Shown: positions 1 through 8,299 of the stretch, piece by piece
How positions within the stretch are numbered: position 1 is the first letter of the stretch
Layout of the letters: each line of letters starts with the position of its first letter
Origin: JAJZMA01 sp021850405
Lineage (GTDB): Bacteria > Chloroflexota > Dormibacteria > Aeolococcales > Aeolococcaceae
NCBI GenBank assembly: GCA_027365835.1
Contig: DAHXLU010000011.1
Coordinates: 1-37,135 of the forward strand
Direction of reading: 5' to 3'
DNA length: 37,135 nucleotides
Position numbers and translations under genes: made by a program
Notes under the pieces: generated by a model
Databases searched by the model: none
What the model was told of the DNA's origin: nothing
Seen by the model: only the letters and a program-made list of their open reading frames with translations

Positions 1-137
1 ACCCATGACACCACTGGGAGAAAGAACAGCAAAACCGACTCTTTCACGCATCTATGGACAGCTCGCTCCACCATCTGCCACCAAATCCAGCACAGCGTGG
101 TGGGCTTGAGTATTGCCATCCATTTTCAACCAGCCAT

Positions 138-1007
138 CTAGGCTACTCCGCCGAGGCCAGACGGTAGTACCTTCGGCGGGGCCAGTGGCAGCGCGGGTGC
201 AGGCAGCACGCGCCCCTTGCTCCGCCCTGGTGTTGGCAGTGTTGCCTGATTGGCGGCCAGGAATGCGAGAACATGTGCGGCGACGAGATCTCCGGCTTCG
301 CTCAGTATGCCATGGGTTGCGCCGCGGATCAGTCGCAGCCTGGCATTGGGGAGCAGGCGACGCATGAGGCGGGCATTCCCCTGCGGAATGATGGGATCCC
401 TGGTTCCATGGACTATCAGGGAGGGAGCATGGATCCCCCGGGCCTGGATGATGCCCCACCAGGAGAGTGTTGCGATCAGCTGCCGGCGGCTGGCCTGGTC
501 GAACGGCGGCAGGGAGACACCTCCAAATTCAGGAGTTTTCCCTGGACCGTGCATTAGTGGCAGATGGAGTGTCTCGGCTGTCTTTTGCCCTATCGAGCGC
601 AGCATTGGGAAAGCCAGGGCAGCGTGAGAGGGCAGGGAAGGTACCCCGGGAGAGGATGAGATCAGGGTTAGGGTTCTGGTGCGTTCCGGGTGGTTTCTGG
701 CGAATGCCTGGGCCACCATCCCCCCAAGTGAGTTGCCCAGTATGTGGGCACTGTCAATCCCCAGGTCATCCAGAACTGCCAGAATGTCCTTTGCCATGGT
801 GGCCACACCATAGAAGCGGGCTGACGAGCTGCTCTGGCCGGTGCCCCGGTTGTCTATGCGGATGCACTGGTACTGGGATGCGAGCTTTCCAATAATCGGA
901 TCCCACACCTCGCTGGTACAGCCCCATCCAGCGATAAGAACAAGCGGTGGTCCGTTGCCGACGACATCGTAGTGGATGGAGCAGTCAGATGATGTGATGC
1001 GTGGCAT
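138..1007 (-). CDS. alpha/beta hydrolase (AB hydrolase-1 fold)
   Basis: A 289-residue hydrolase of the alpha/beta fold. The nucleophile elbow G-N-S-L-G places the catalytic serine at residue 93. The acid is probably Asp204 in HGTRDPIIP and the histidine His232 in GATHGI, so the triad is complete and correctly ordered. The oxyanion loop region is LIAGWG near residues 24-29. There is no signal peptide, so it should be cytoplasmic. The last 40 or so residues are Pro/Ala/Leu rich and go beyond the usual fold. Family members include esterases, lactonases, haloperoxidase-like enzymes and dienelactone hydrolases, and the substrate cannot be read from sequence. The ATG start is followed directly by the first beta strand, but the ribosome binding site is weak. 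It lies downstream of hflX on the same strand, about 100 bp away. Confidence 0.85.
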   Translation of the reverse strand: MPRITSSDCSIHYDVVGNGPPLVLIAGWGCTSEVWDPIIGKLASQYQCIRIDNRGTGQSSSSARFYGVATMAKDILAVLDDLGIDSAHILGNSLGGMVAQAFARNHPERTRTLTLISSSPGVPSLPSHAALAFPMLRSIGQKTAETLHLPLMHGPGKTPEFGGVSLPPFDQASRRQLIATLSWWGIIQARGIHAPSLIVHGTRDPIIPQGNARLMRRLLPNARLRLIRGATHGILSEAGDLVAAHVLAFLAANQATLPTPGRSKGRVLPAPALPLAPPKVLPSGLGGVA

Positions 1008-1107
1008 CTGCTTACTCTATCAACTGGGATGCACCATTGGGGCCAAGGGAGCGATACAGCCTTGAGCCTGATCTGTAACTTTGTGACAGGGGGAGTATCA
1101 GGTGACG

Positions 1108-2316
1108 CTAGATGGCAGGGGCCAGCCCAGGGCCACCGGGCTGTGCCGCCGGTGCCACTGGTGCCCTATGATCCCCGCCTGTGCCAGGGAAGGCTGCCTG
1201 TGCCATGGCCTCTAGCGCAGCGCGCAGGTTTGGGATGCCTTCACCGCTTACAGCTGAGACCACAATTGGGTCTGAATTGACCATGCTGCTGAGCTCTGAC
1301 ACGATCTCGTGCCGGAGCAGCTCCTCCACAAGATCGATCTTGGTCAGCACCAGGATCGCGGGCTGGGTACAGTCCATGTCTGCCAGTGTCTGCAGTACGG
1401 TATTTAATTGGGCGGCTGCCTGGGGGTGAGAGGCGTCGACAACGATTGCAAGCATGGATGCTGAGGCCACCTCCTCGAGGGTGGAAGAGAATGCATCCAC
1501 TAGTTCTGCAGGCAGGTGCTGGATGAAGCCAACTGTGTCAGTGAGGATCATTCTCCTGCCGCTTTTGGTGTGGAAGAGCCTGGATGTGGGGTCCAGCGTG
1601 GCAAAGAGCAGGTTGTCCGCCAGAACATCAGCCTGGGTCAGATGATTGAGCAGGGTAGATTTGCCGGCATTGGTGTAGCCTACGAGCGCGCATGTAGGGA
1701 GAGGGACAGACTGCCGGGCTGCCCTCTGTGTTGAGCGCTGTCGTTCCAGTGCCCTGAGCTTGGTTTTGAGTTTGCTTATCTTGTGTCGTATGAGTCTCCG
1801 GTCAACTTCAATCTGGGTCTCACCCGCTCCTCCCCGGAGCCCGATACCGCCCCGTTGCCGTTCCAGGTGACTCCAGCCACCAGCCAGGCGGGGCAGCAGA
1901 TGCTCCAGCTGCGCCATCTCTACCTGAATCCGGCCTTCTGCGCTGCGGGCGCGCTGGGCAAAGATGGCAAGTATTATCTCGGTGCGGTCGAGCACCTGAA
2001 GGTCCCACGCCTGCTCGAGGTTATGTTGTTGCCTTGGGCTCAGGTCATCGTTGAAGACAACGACAGTTGCTCCCGAGCTGACGATGCGCTCCTTCCAGCT
2101 ACTCACACTGCCGGATCCCAGAAAGGTGTCCGGATGGGTTGTCCGCAGGCGGACCATATCTGAGTCGACCACCTCGCAGTCAAGGGTCCGGGCCAGTTCG
2201 CGCAGCTCGTCGAGCTCGTACGCAGCCTTTTGTTCGGACTTTTGGTCAGTGTAGGAGGCGATAAGGGCTGCCTTCTGGCGCACCAGCTCTGGATTGGGAA
2301 TCGAGGTGGTCTTCAT
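1108..2316 (-). CDS. hflX: GTPase HflX
   Basis: A 402-residue GTPase of the HflX family in the Obg-HflX superfamily. These proteins bind the 50S subunit and split or rescue stalled ribosomes. The N-terminal HflX domain (about residues 1-185) carries the family glycine-rich stretch with GGAGETQIEVDRR near residues 162-174, followed by a charged coiled coil. The G domain shows G1 GYTNAGKST (213-221), G2 ATLDPT (239-244), G3 DTVGF (260-264) and G4 TKID (325-328). Length and motif order match full-length HflX. The C-terminus is Pro/Gly/Ala rich and looks disordered. The start is ATG at 2316, where the family N-terminus begins. A divergent, gene-free 380 bp separates it from the Tad-like cluster. 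Confidence 0.95.
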   Translation of the reverse strand: MKTTSIPNPELVRQKAALIASYTDQKSEQKAAYELDELRELARTLDCEVVDSDMVRLRTTHPDTFLGSGSVSSWKERIVSSGATVVVFNDDLSPRQQHNLEQAWDLQVLDRTEIILAIFAQRARSAEGRIQVEMAQLEHLLPRLAGGWSHLERQRGGIGLRGGAGETQIEVDRRLIRHKISKLKTKLRALERQRSTQRAARQSVPLPTCALVGYTNAGKSTLLNHLTQADVLADNLLFATLDPTSRLFHTKSGRRMILTDTVGFIQHLPAELVDAFSSTLEEVASASMLAIVVDASHPQAAAQLNTVLQTLADMDCTQPAILVLTKIDLVEELLRHEIVSELSSMVNSDPIVVSAVSGEGIPNLRAALEAMAQAAFPGTGGDHRAPVAPAAQPGGPGLAPAI

Positions 2317-2697
2317 CTCGTCAGTTTACTCCAATGGCGCTGGCTCGCCAGCAGACCAGGGCCCCAGGGAAGTGGCTATGCGAAAGGCTGCCAGCAGCTC
2401 CAGGCAGAGGCGCTTGTGGGGGCGCGCCGGATGCCGAAAGTGGGTGGATCAGGCTGCAAAAGGCTTTACCCGTAGCAGCCTTCTGGCGCTCGGTGGTGCG
2501 AATGCACCATACTGCAGCTTTGGGACCGCTTTGGAGCGTTTTGTTACCAGACTGCAACATCTGGGGGGCGCTCTGGTGCTTTACTGGATGCAAGGCTGGT
2601 GCCGTGTATCCGGTGGCGTCATATGCCAAGATTAAGGGATCGGGTGGGTTGTGGTTTTCCTCTGAAGGGCGGCGGTGGAAGTGGGGGAGTGGGAACA
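2317..2697. other. gene-free interval between hflX and the Tad-like cluster
   Basis: About 380 bases between two divergently read genes. It must carry the promoters for hflX and for the TadG-like gene. I see no convincing -35/-10 pair, no strong hairpin and no ORF with family-like composition. Reading frames that cross it are open mainly because of base composition. Confidence 0.5.
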
Positions 2698-3807
2698 ATG
2701 AAGAAAACGAGGGTAACAATGACGGAGAGGAGCAGGCGCTTTGGTCAGGGTGGCCAGGTGGTTGTCCTCTTTATGCTGGTATCTGTTGTCCTTGTGGGAA
2801 TGGTTGGCCTGGTGGTGGATTCCGGCACTTCCTATGTACACAGTCGCACCCTGCAGGCTGCAACCGACGTGGCGGCAGAGTCGGGTGATGTACTGCTCAC
2901 AGCAGACCTGAAAACCAACACTGCCCTAAACCCGGTTCCATACAGTACGGCAGACATCTGTACTGCGATTGAGACTAGCATTTCGTCGACAGGTACAGGC
3001 AGTGCAGCTACTAATGGCTGGGCTGCGTATTTTACTGACCTGAGTGGGAATGTGGTGGGTACTGCGTTCTGTCCCTCACCACCAGGTGGAGCTCCTCCCA
3101 GCACAGCGTTTGGGATAAAGGTGACAGCGACTGCCACCAGCCCAACCTACTTTATGGGTGTCCTTGGTATCAACACTGCAACCCAGAGTGCTGCGGGCAC
3201 TGCCGTTGTGCAACAGATACTCTCAGTGGATAATAGTGCCCTGGCGCCCTGGATGGTCTGGTTTCAGGACTGCAACGCCCGTCCTGCTGGAAGCGCACAG
3301 AGTGTCCCTGGTCCAGCACTGGTTCCTGGGGATACGATTGTCCTGCAGGATAACTCTTTTATGGCTAATGACACGTGTGGCCCAACGGCAGTTGCCAGCA
3401 GCAACAGCTTTAAAGGCTATATGCATGACTGTGCCAATGGGTCGGGGAGTTGCGCTCCTGTCCCTATCTCAGGCAGCGGAACATCCGGTACCTCAGTTTC
3501 CAGTGGCGGTAATGCCTTTGGCACTGATCCCATGCTCCCGATCCTGCAGGCGGCTGAGGCGAATGGGACGCCAGTGATAGTGCCGGTGGCGGATGCGATA
3601 TCGGGAAACGGCACCAATTACTCTCTTACCATATCCGGCTTTGTTGAAGTGAGCATTGCAAAGGGTACGGATCTCAAGTCCCTCCCGGTAACAGGGACTG
3701 TGGTGGGTAGCGGCGTCATCCCGTTCTCTTCTGCTGACACGGTCTGCCAGAGTGTTTGTACCTATGACAATCCCAACACCACTACCGCCATTACCCTTGT
3801 TGGATAG
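2698..3807 (+). CDS. TadG-like surface/pilus-assembly protein, copy 1
   Basis: About 369 residues from ATG 2698, chosen because GGGAG lies 8 bases upstream; ATG 2719 is the alternative. A short basic N-terminus leads into GGQVVVLF, a hydrophobic helix, then GLVVDSGTSYVHSRTLQ and ATDVAAESG. This is the pattern of the TadG-like N-terminal domain, in which a single membrane helix anchors an extracellular part. The rest is Ser/Thr/Gly rich with paired cysteines and is shared with the gene at 4901-5971: SFKGY, GTPVIVPVADAISG, SGFVE and GVIPFSSADTVC occur in both. TadG-family proteins accompany Flp/Tad pili, but no TadA ATPase, platform protein or pilin is in the window, so the role is inferred. 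It overlaps or abuts the next TadE-like gene. Confidence 0.75.
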   Translation: MKKTRVTMTERSRRFGQGGQVVVLFMLVSVVLVGMVGLVVDSGTSYVHSRTLQAATDVAAESGDVLLTADLKTNTALNPVPYSTADICTAIETSISSTGTGSAATNGWAAYFTDLSGNVVGTAFCPSPPGGAPPSTAFGIKVTATATSPTYFMGVLGINTATQSAAGTAVVQQILSVDNSALAPWMVWFQDCNARPAGSAQSVPGPALVPGDTIVLQDNSFMANDTCGPTAVASSNSFKGYMHDCANGSGSCAPVPISGSGTSGTSVSSGGNAFGTDPMLPILQAAEANGTPVIVPVADAISGNGTNYSLTISGFVEVSIAKGTDLKSLPVTGTVVGSGVIPFSSADTVCQSVCTYDNPNTTTAITLVG

Positions 3808-4249
3808 GCGGAAAAAGAGAGCCACTGCGCCGCGGTCACGGGGCCAGAGTCTGGTTGAGTTCGCCCTTATACTGCCCATCATGCTTGTGCTCGTGGGTGG
3901 AGCCCTTGACCTGGGGCGGGTGTATGCTGCGGGGATTGAGACTGTTGATGGAGCGCGGGTAGCAGGACTGTACCTGATCTCCAACCCTCCTCCCCCAACA
4001 GACAGCCAGTCCACGGTTGAGAGCAACCTTGAGAACATAGTGAACAGCTCATCGTATACTGGAGGGGCATCGGGGCCCCAGTGCGCGAGCCTTACCGTGA
4101 CCCTGGGAGCGGCCACAAGCCTTCCCGGAGGGGTGACCGAGCAGCCCATGACGGTTGTCTGCAGCGTGCCACTCATAACAACCCTCCTGCCGATCCCAAG
4201 TACAATCAATCTTTCCACCTCCACAACTGTCGCGGTACCACCGTCATGA
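3764..4249 (+). CDS. TadE-like membrane-anchored protein, copy 1
   Basis: The core is RGQSLVEFALILPIMLVLVGGALDLGRVY, split here as RGQSLVEFALI then LPIMLVLVGGALDLGR, which is the TadE-like domain signature. The conserved Glu of the pseudopilin-type VEF motif sits at the start of the membrane helix. An extracellular domain of about 110 residues follows with two cysteines and ends in a Thr/Val-rich strand. The start is uncertain: GTG 3752, ATG 3764 and TTG 3800 are in frame and none has a good ribosome binding site. TTG 3800 overlaps the upstream stop codon and would give the short basic leader usual for TadE, so translational coupling is likely. The stop overlaps the next start by ATGA. Proteins of this type are minor pilins or pilus-assembly factors. 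Confidence 0.75.
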   Translation: MTIPTPLPPLPLLDRRKKRATAPRSRGQSLVEFALILPIMLVLVGGALDLGRVYAAGIETVDGARVAGLYLISNPPPPTDSQSTVESNLENIVNSSSYTGGASGPQCASLTVTLGAATSLPGGVTEQPMTVVCSVPLITTLLPIPSTINLSTSTTVAVPPS

Positions 4250-4650
4250 GACCTGGTTCAAGTGCGCAGCGGGGCCAGACACTGGTCGAGTTTGCCCTGG
4301 TAGGAACGCTTTTTTTCTTTGTTGTTTTTTTTCTCATTGGTGGTGCATGGTTTCTTGCTGCTGATGATGCGGTTGCCACTGCTGCCAGGGAGGGGGCAAG
4401 GTATGGGGTAGAGTTTCCTGCTGGTGCTGCAACCGGTGACCAGTGCACCTACGCACAGGTTCAGCCCGTAGTGGTGGCTGGGCTGGGCCCGTTTTCTGGA
4501 GGAGCTACCGTGACGGTCACTGACAGCTACAGCCCTAGTGGGCTTGAATACTGCTCAGTCCAGGTGCAGTATCCGTTCAATCCGGTAGACATTTTTAGCG
4601 CGATGGGATCTATTACCATTTCCCAGACATCCGTGCAGTATCTCTCCTGA
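4246..4650 (+). CDS. TadE-like membrane-anchored protein, copy 2
   Basis: 134 residues from ATG 4246, which overlaps the preceding stop in an ATGA arrangement; a longer in-frame start at 4081 lies inside the upstream gene and is unlikely. QRGQTLVEFALVG is followed by a very Phe-rich helix (FFFVVFFLIGG) and then AAREGARYG, the usual TadE-like order. The extracellular part is about 90 residues with two cysteines and a closing beta-rich stretch. The tight overlap says it is made together with the TadE-like protein upstream. The role, a minor pilin or pilus-assembly partner, is inferred from the family. Confidence 0.75.
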   Translation: MRPGSSAQRGQTLVEFALVGTLFFFVVFFLIGGAWFLAADDAVATAAREGARYGVEFPAGAATGDQCTYAQVQPVVVAGLGPFSGGATVTVTDSYSPSGLEYCSVQVQYPFNPVDIFSAMGSITISQTSVQYLS

Positions 4651-4900
4651 CCTTTTTGACTTTTCTACAGGAGTGCGTGTAGTCCCTGGGATCCTGACGG
4701 TTTTGCGACGGCTTTGTCATAAGTTTGCAAGATCTGGCCAGCCCGGTGGGGGTAGACTGAAGGGGAAATCGGCATAGCCATCTGACGTGAGATTCCAGTG
4801 TGATCTGGTGCAGCTGGATGTATGATCGCAAGGCAAGGGTCTGGAGCGTACGGAAGCCGCAGACTTTAGGCAGGCAAGATCCGCCACAAGGGAGCATTCC

Positions 4901-5971
4901 ATGAATGGTGCGGGAGCCAGCAGGAGTGAGGGAAGCGGAGAGCGAGGGCAGGTTGCTGTCCTCTTTGCGCTTATGGCCGTGGTCCTGGTGGGCATGGTTG
5001 GCCTTGTCGTCGATGGCGGGACTGGTTATATCCATAGCCGTACACTCCAGGAGGTTGCAGACACAGCAGCCGAGTCAGGTGACGTACTGCTGACTGCTGA
5101 TCTGAAGGCTCTGGGGGCCAACCCGCCCACGGCAGAACCATATACTACGGCCCAGATCTGTAGTGCCATAGAGGCATCGGTGGCTGCGGCAGGGCCCGGC
5201 AGCACCAATGTGGGTTCTTTTGCTGCGTACTTTACGAATTCCGACGGCACTTCTCTGGGTGTCAGCATCTGCTCATCCACAGCACCGCTGTATCCGCCGA
5301 CCTCTCCGCTTGCAACAGGGATAAGTGTGACTCCGGCCAATACTCATCCCACGTTTTTCATGGGGGCGCTGGGCATAAACAATGTGGCAGAGGCATCCAA
5401 TGGGACTGCAGTTGTACAACAGGTAAACGTGGTCCAGGAGGCCAATCTCGCCCCCTTTATTGCCTGGTATCTGGATTGCCAGATGACGAACCAGCCTCCT
5501 CTGGCCGTGGGAGACACCGAGGTGTTGCGGTCCAGCACTTATATCTCTACTTCCCTCTGCGGGCCAGGGATGCAGCTTACCTCCAATGACTTCAAGGGAT
5601 ACCTGCACTGGCACAACGGCTCAGTCACCATCGGCACCACCAATGGGGTTACTAGCGAGGGTGGAAATGCAATAGGTACATCCGATCTTTCAGTGCTGCA
5701 GGCAGCTGCTTTATCTGGAACACCTATCGTCTTTCCAGTCGCTGATGTCATTTCCGGCTCTGGGTCTGCCGGCACCAACTTGGGCCTTACGCTATCTGGC
5801 TTTGTAGAGATGACGGTACAAGCCCCTGTAGGTAATGGTGCCAGCAGCAGCTGGATTGGAACAGTGGTCGGGGTTGGGGTCATTCCGTTTTCGGCAGAAA
5901 ATACGGTATGCACAAGTACTTGCACTTATCCCTCTACTGATCCCACCCAGATTGCCCTGATCAACGGCTAA
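4901..5971 (+). CDS. TadG-like surface/pilus-assembly protein, copy 2
   Basis: 356 residues and a paralogue of the gene at 2698-3807. After a short charged N-terminus (ERGQVAVLF) there is one membrane helix, then GLVVDGGTGYIHSRTLQ and ADTAAESGDVLLTADLK, nearly the same as copy 1. Shared later blocks include FFMGALGIN, GTAVVQQ, DFKGYLH, GTPIVFPVADVISG, SGFVEM and GVIPFSAENTVC, and both end in a C-x3-CTY motif. The middle loops differ in length and sequence, so the two copies are old. A 250 bp gap separates it from the TadE-like pair, so it may have its own promoter. A strong hairpin terminator follows at 6121-6155. Confidence 0.75.
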   Translation: MNGAGASRSEGSGERGQVAVLFALMAVVLVGMVGLVVDGGTGYIHSRTLQEVADTAAESGDVLLTADLKALGANPPTAEPYTTAQICSAIEASVAAAGPGSTNVGSFAAYFTNSDGTSLGVSICSSTAPLYPPTSPLATGISVTPANTHPTFFMGALGINNVAEASNGTAVVQQVNVVQEANLAPFIAWYLDCQMTNQPPLAVGDTEVLRSSTYISTSLCGPGMQLTSNDFKGYLHWHNGSVTIGTTNGVTSEGGNAIGTSDLSVLQAAALSGTPIVFPVADVISGSGSAGTNLGLTLSGFVEMTVQAPVGNGASSSWIGTVVGVGVIPFSAENTVCTSTCTYPSTDPTQIALING

Positions 5972-6120
5972 AGCTTCTGCTGGTTGCTGGCCCAGGTGCA
6001 GTGCTCGGGGTATTGTGGACTTGCCAGTTCATTCAGGACCGCTGCACAGAACCCGGGGCGAAGGATGGCGAGCCGTACTGCGGGTGCAGTGTGGGAGCGC
6101 GCTCTTGAGAGTTAAATAGC

Positions 6121-6155
6121 AGGGGAGATGGCGATTCTGGATCGCCATCTCCCCT
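6121..6155. terminator. strong hairpin between convergent genes
   Basis: A perfect stem starts with GGGGAGATGGCGAT at 6122-6135, has the loop TCTGG, and returns at 6141-6154; an A-T pair extends it to 15 bp. On the plus strand a T-rich stretch follows (TTTGCTGTGCTTTGAATTTT). It sits between the TadG-like gene and the convergent Thr-Pro protein gene, so it can end transcription from both sides. Confidence 0.8.
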
Positions 6156-6192
6156 TTGCTGTGCTTTGAATTTTATTCCCTGTGGAGCTGGA

Positions 6193-7083
6193 TTACTTGC
6201 GCGCCATTCTTCTGCGTGCAGCTATCAGGCTGGCTCCACCTCCCAGCAGGAGGGCAGCCAGACCAAAGGGTAGGGCCGCACCGGTCGAAGGTGTGCTGGT
6301 AGAGATTCCAAGCACTCCACCACCCAGCCCCGGCGTTGAGGTGGGCTTTGGTGAAGGAGTAGTAGGCGTCGTTGTGATGCCAAGGACTCCACCAGTGGGT
6401 GTAGGCGTGGGTGTAGGCGTAGGCGTAGGCGTAGGCGTAGGTGTGGGTGTGGGTGTGGGTGTGGGTGTGGGTGTGGGTGTGGGTGTGGGTGTGGGTGTAG
6501 GTGTGGGTGTAGGCGTAGGTGTAGGTGTAGGTGTAGGTGTAGGTGTAGGTGTAGGTGTAGGTGTAGGTGTAGGTGTAGGTGTAGGTGTAGGTGTGGGTGT
6601 GGGTGCTGGGCAGTTGACCCAGAAGGTCTTGTGTTTTTGCGGGTCCTGGGCCAGATCAAGCTTGAAGTGGTAGCCTTCACCGTTGACAGGAGCGGCCCCC
6701 GCAGTGATGGCATTCTGTACAAGGGTCTGTACATTGATCACGCTCATCACATAGTCACCGCTGGCAGCCGTGTAGCTCCAGGTGCTGCTGTAGGCAAGAG
6801 TCTTCTTTCCGGATGCGGGCCATGAATAGATCGTGTAGCTGCCGCTCGGGTCGGCCATATCACTGCCCCACAGGTTTATGTTGGTGCAGCTAAGGTGCGG
6901 ATCCATCTCATGTCCGGAGCCAGCAGGCTGACCGACATTGTCAACCCAGGCGTCCCCCCTGTTGTTGTTTCCACCGCCGGAGCCGCTGCCACTGTTCCCA
7001 TGGGCAAGCGCGGTTGTCTGGACTCCAGCCAGCAAAACCGCAACGCCCGACAGCGCCGTTATAGTCCGTAGGTTTATTGCCAC
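6193..7083 (-). CDS. secreted surface protein with Thr-Pro repeat spacer and C-terminal anchor
   Basis: 296 residues starting at GTG 7083, with AGGAGG four bases upstream. A signal peptide ends at about ALA-27. It is followed by a Gly/Ser/Asn linker and a compact domain of about 120 residues (two or more cysteines, many Trp/Tyr/Ser). An uninterrupted Thr-Pro array then covers about residues 160-229. The C-terminus has P-S-T-G at 265-268, a hydrophobic helix and the basic tail RRRMARK, which resembles an LPXTG-type sorting signal without the canonical Leu. The stiff Thr-Pro array would hold the N-terminal domain away from the wall. I do not recognise the N-terminal domain. It ends against the hairpin at 6121-6155. 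The array is a slippage-prone DNA repeat. Confidence 0.8.
   Translation of the reverse strand: MAINLRTITALSGVAVLLAGVQTTALAHGNSGSGSGGGNNNRGDAWVDNVGQPAGSGHEMDPHLSCTNINLWGSDMADPSGSYTIYSWPASGKKTLAYSSTWSYTAASGDYVMSVINVQTLVQNAITAGAAPVNGEGYHFKLDLAQDPQKHKTFWVNCPAPTPTPTPTPTPTPTPTPTPTPTPTPTPTPTPTPTPTPTPTPTPTPTPTPTPTPTPTPTPTPTPTPTPTPTGGVLGITTTPTTPSPKPTSTPGLGGGVLGISTSTPSTGAALPFGLAALLLGGGASLIAARRRMARK
6396..6605. repeat. hexanucleotide repeat coding for a Thr-Pro array
   Basis: About 210 bp of GGTGTA / GGCGTA / GGTGTG hexamers on the plus strand, which read as ACA/ACC/ACG-CCT or CCC codons on the minus strand. Blocks of GGGTGT and of GTAGGT units are grouped, as slipped-strand expansion leaves them. Units of six bases keep the frame, so copy changes alter spacer length without breaking the gene. 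It also leaves long open frames in other phases, which are not genes. Confidence 0.95.
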
Positions 7084-7487
7084 AGTTCCTCCTCATTACT
7101 GAACAGAACAGGTACCCCAGAGCCACCTTGGGGTTGCGTACCTTCTTCCATCACATTTGGGTCAGGTTTTGGTTTCTGATCCCCTCGCCGGTAAACACTA
7201 GCAAGGGACGACGGACATTGGACGGACTACTTGCTACCTCCAATATATTATAGATTTGCTATAAGTATAGCGATCTGCACCATGTAAGGCAAAGCCACGG
7301 CGGTGATGGAGGTTTCATGGTGAGGCTGTCAGTTTGAGGTCGAGAGCATGCCTGTCGTCATGGGGACAGTCCCGCAGGCCAGCATGCCTTGCCCCTTTCC
7401 GTTGAGGGAGCCAGGAGGTCGCACGCAAGGGGCAACTTGCGGCAGCGATATCCAACCTGTAGAGATGAAGGATGGGCAGGGGTTCCT
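7084..7487. other. gene-free interval with structured leader
   Basis: About 400 bases between the Thr-Pro gene and the end of pgl. The part nearest the Thr-Pro gene holds its probable promoter and two short stems: TAGCAAG at 7199-7205 pairs with CTTGCTA at 7230-7236, and GGGTCAG near 7160 pairs with CTGATCC near 7178. The rest (7272-7487) has no convincing gene; frames across it are shadows. A pgl terminator is not obvious. Confidence 0.45.
7247..7271 (-). promoter_or_regulatory. probable -10 element and palindrome upstream of the Thr-Pro protein
   Basis: Read on the minus strand, TATAAT lies at 7252-7247. Just upstream is GCTATACTTATAGC (7271-7258), a 6 bp inverted repeat around two bases. 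It overlaps where the -35 spacer would be, so it could be an operator. No good -35 is visible. Transcription from here would give a leader of about 155 bases before GTG 7083. Confidence 0.4.
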
Positions 7488-8267
7488 CTATTCTGCCGAG
7501 GACAGCTCAGGCAGACCGCTAGCTGCGGCGGTATCCAGAAACCAGGTCAGTCGCCCCGTCTCAGGCTCAACGCGCGATGCCGGGACTGAACCCGCTGCTA
7601 CGTTTGCGATAGCATTTGCCTTCTCTGGTCCAGCAACCAGGAAGGCGACATCCCTGGCCGCATTTATCGCCGGAAGTGTAAGCGTCAGTCGCTGGTGTGG
7701 CTCGTAATCGGCAAGGCCAACTGTTACCCAGCGGTCAGTCACCAGCAGGGCATCGGTACCGGGGAAGAGTGAGGCGGTGTGGCCATTCTCCCCAAGCCCC
7801 AGCAGCACCAGATCCAGCCTTGGTGGCGTAGACCCGACATGCGGAAGCTCGTCCTCAAGGATCGCTGCATATTCTGCAGCTGCATGTCCCAGGTCCGGGG
7901 CCTCGCCCCGCATCCTGAAAATGTTGCGCGCTGGGATCGGCACCTTGCCGAGCAGGCTCTCTGTAGCCATCCTGAAGTTGCTTTTGGGGTCATCTGGTTG
8001 ACAGGCCCGCTCATCGCCGAAAAAGATCTTCCACCGGTCCCAGGCAATTCCCTCCAGATAGGGGCTCGCCGCAAGACAGCTGTAAAGCAGCTTGGGCGTA
8101 CTCCCCCCGGAGAGCGCAATGCTGAAGCTGCTCCGGGTGGCTATGGCTTCCGCTGCGCGCTGGGCAATCCAGGCCGCAGCTTCGACTGCCAGTGTCTGGG
8201 CATCATCGTTTAGCACCAGCCGGCCGCGTAGCGGAGTGGTGCCGTTTTCAATCACCAGGTTTGCCAT
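7488..8267 (-). CDS. pgl: 6-phosphogluconolactonase
   Basis: 259 residues of the Pgl/DevB family in the glucosamine-6-phosphate isomerase-like fold. It hydrolyses 6-phosphogluconolactone to 6-phosphogluconate, the second step of the oxidative pentose phosphate pathway, in the cytoplasm. The signature FSIALSGGSTPKLLY near residues 48-62 binds the phosphate. WDRWKIFFGDERACQPDDPKSN near the middle, here seen as FFGDERACQPDD and KSNFRMA, holds the catalytic loop, and LDLVLLGLGENGHTASLFPG follows (LLGLGENGHTASLFPG). Length is normal. The ATG is preceded by AGGAGG at good spacing. It is the last gene of the operon, 32 bp after zwf. Confidence 0.95.
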   Translation of the reverse strand: MANLVIENGTTPLRGRLVLNDDAQTLAVEAAAWIAQRAAEAIATRSSFSIALSGGSTPKLLYSCLAASPYLEGIAWDRWKIFFGDERACQPDDPKSNFRMATESLLGKVPIPARNIFRMRGEAPDLGHAAAEYAAILEDELPHVGSTPPRLDLVLLGLGENGHTASLFPGTDALLVTDRWVTVGLADYEPHQRLTLTLPAINAARDVAFLVAGPEKANAIANVAAGSVPASRVEPETGRLTWFLDTAAASGLPELSSAE

Positions 8268-8299
8268 CGCCGCTCCCTCCTACCATCTGGACTGCCAGG

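Noticed and set aside
52..459. Minus-strand ORF of 135 codons overlapping the hydrolase gene
   Set aside because: It is out of frame with the hydrolase, which has a full catalytic triad, and its Pro/Arg/Ser-rich translation has no family features.
6396..6605. Short regular repeats that could look like a CRISPR array
   Set aside because: The unit is six bases without spacers and is read in frame as Thr-Pro codons in a secreted protein.
7289..7300. GCAAAGCCACGG, similar to the core of c-di-GMP-I riboswitches
   Set aside because: The matching second stem and the closing receptor sequence are not visible, and no plus-strand gene follows for several kilobases.
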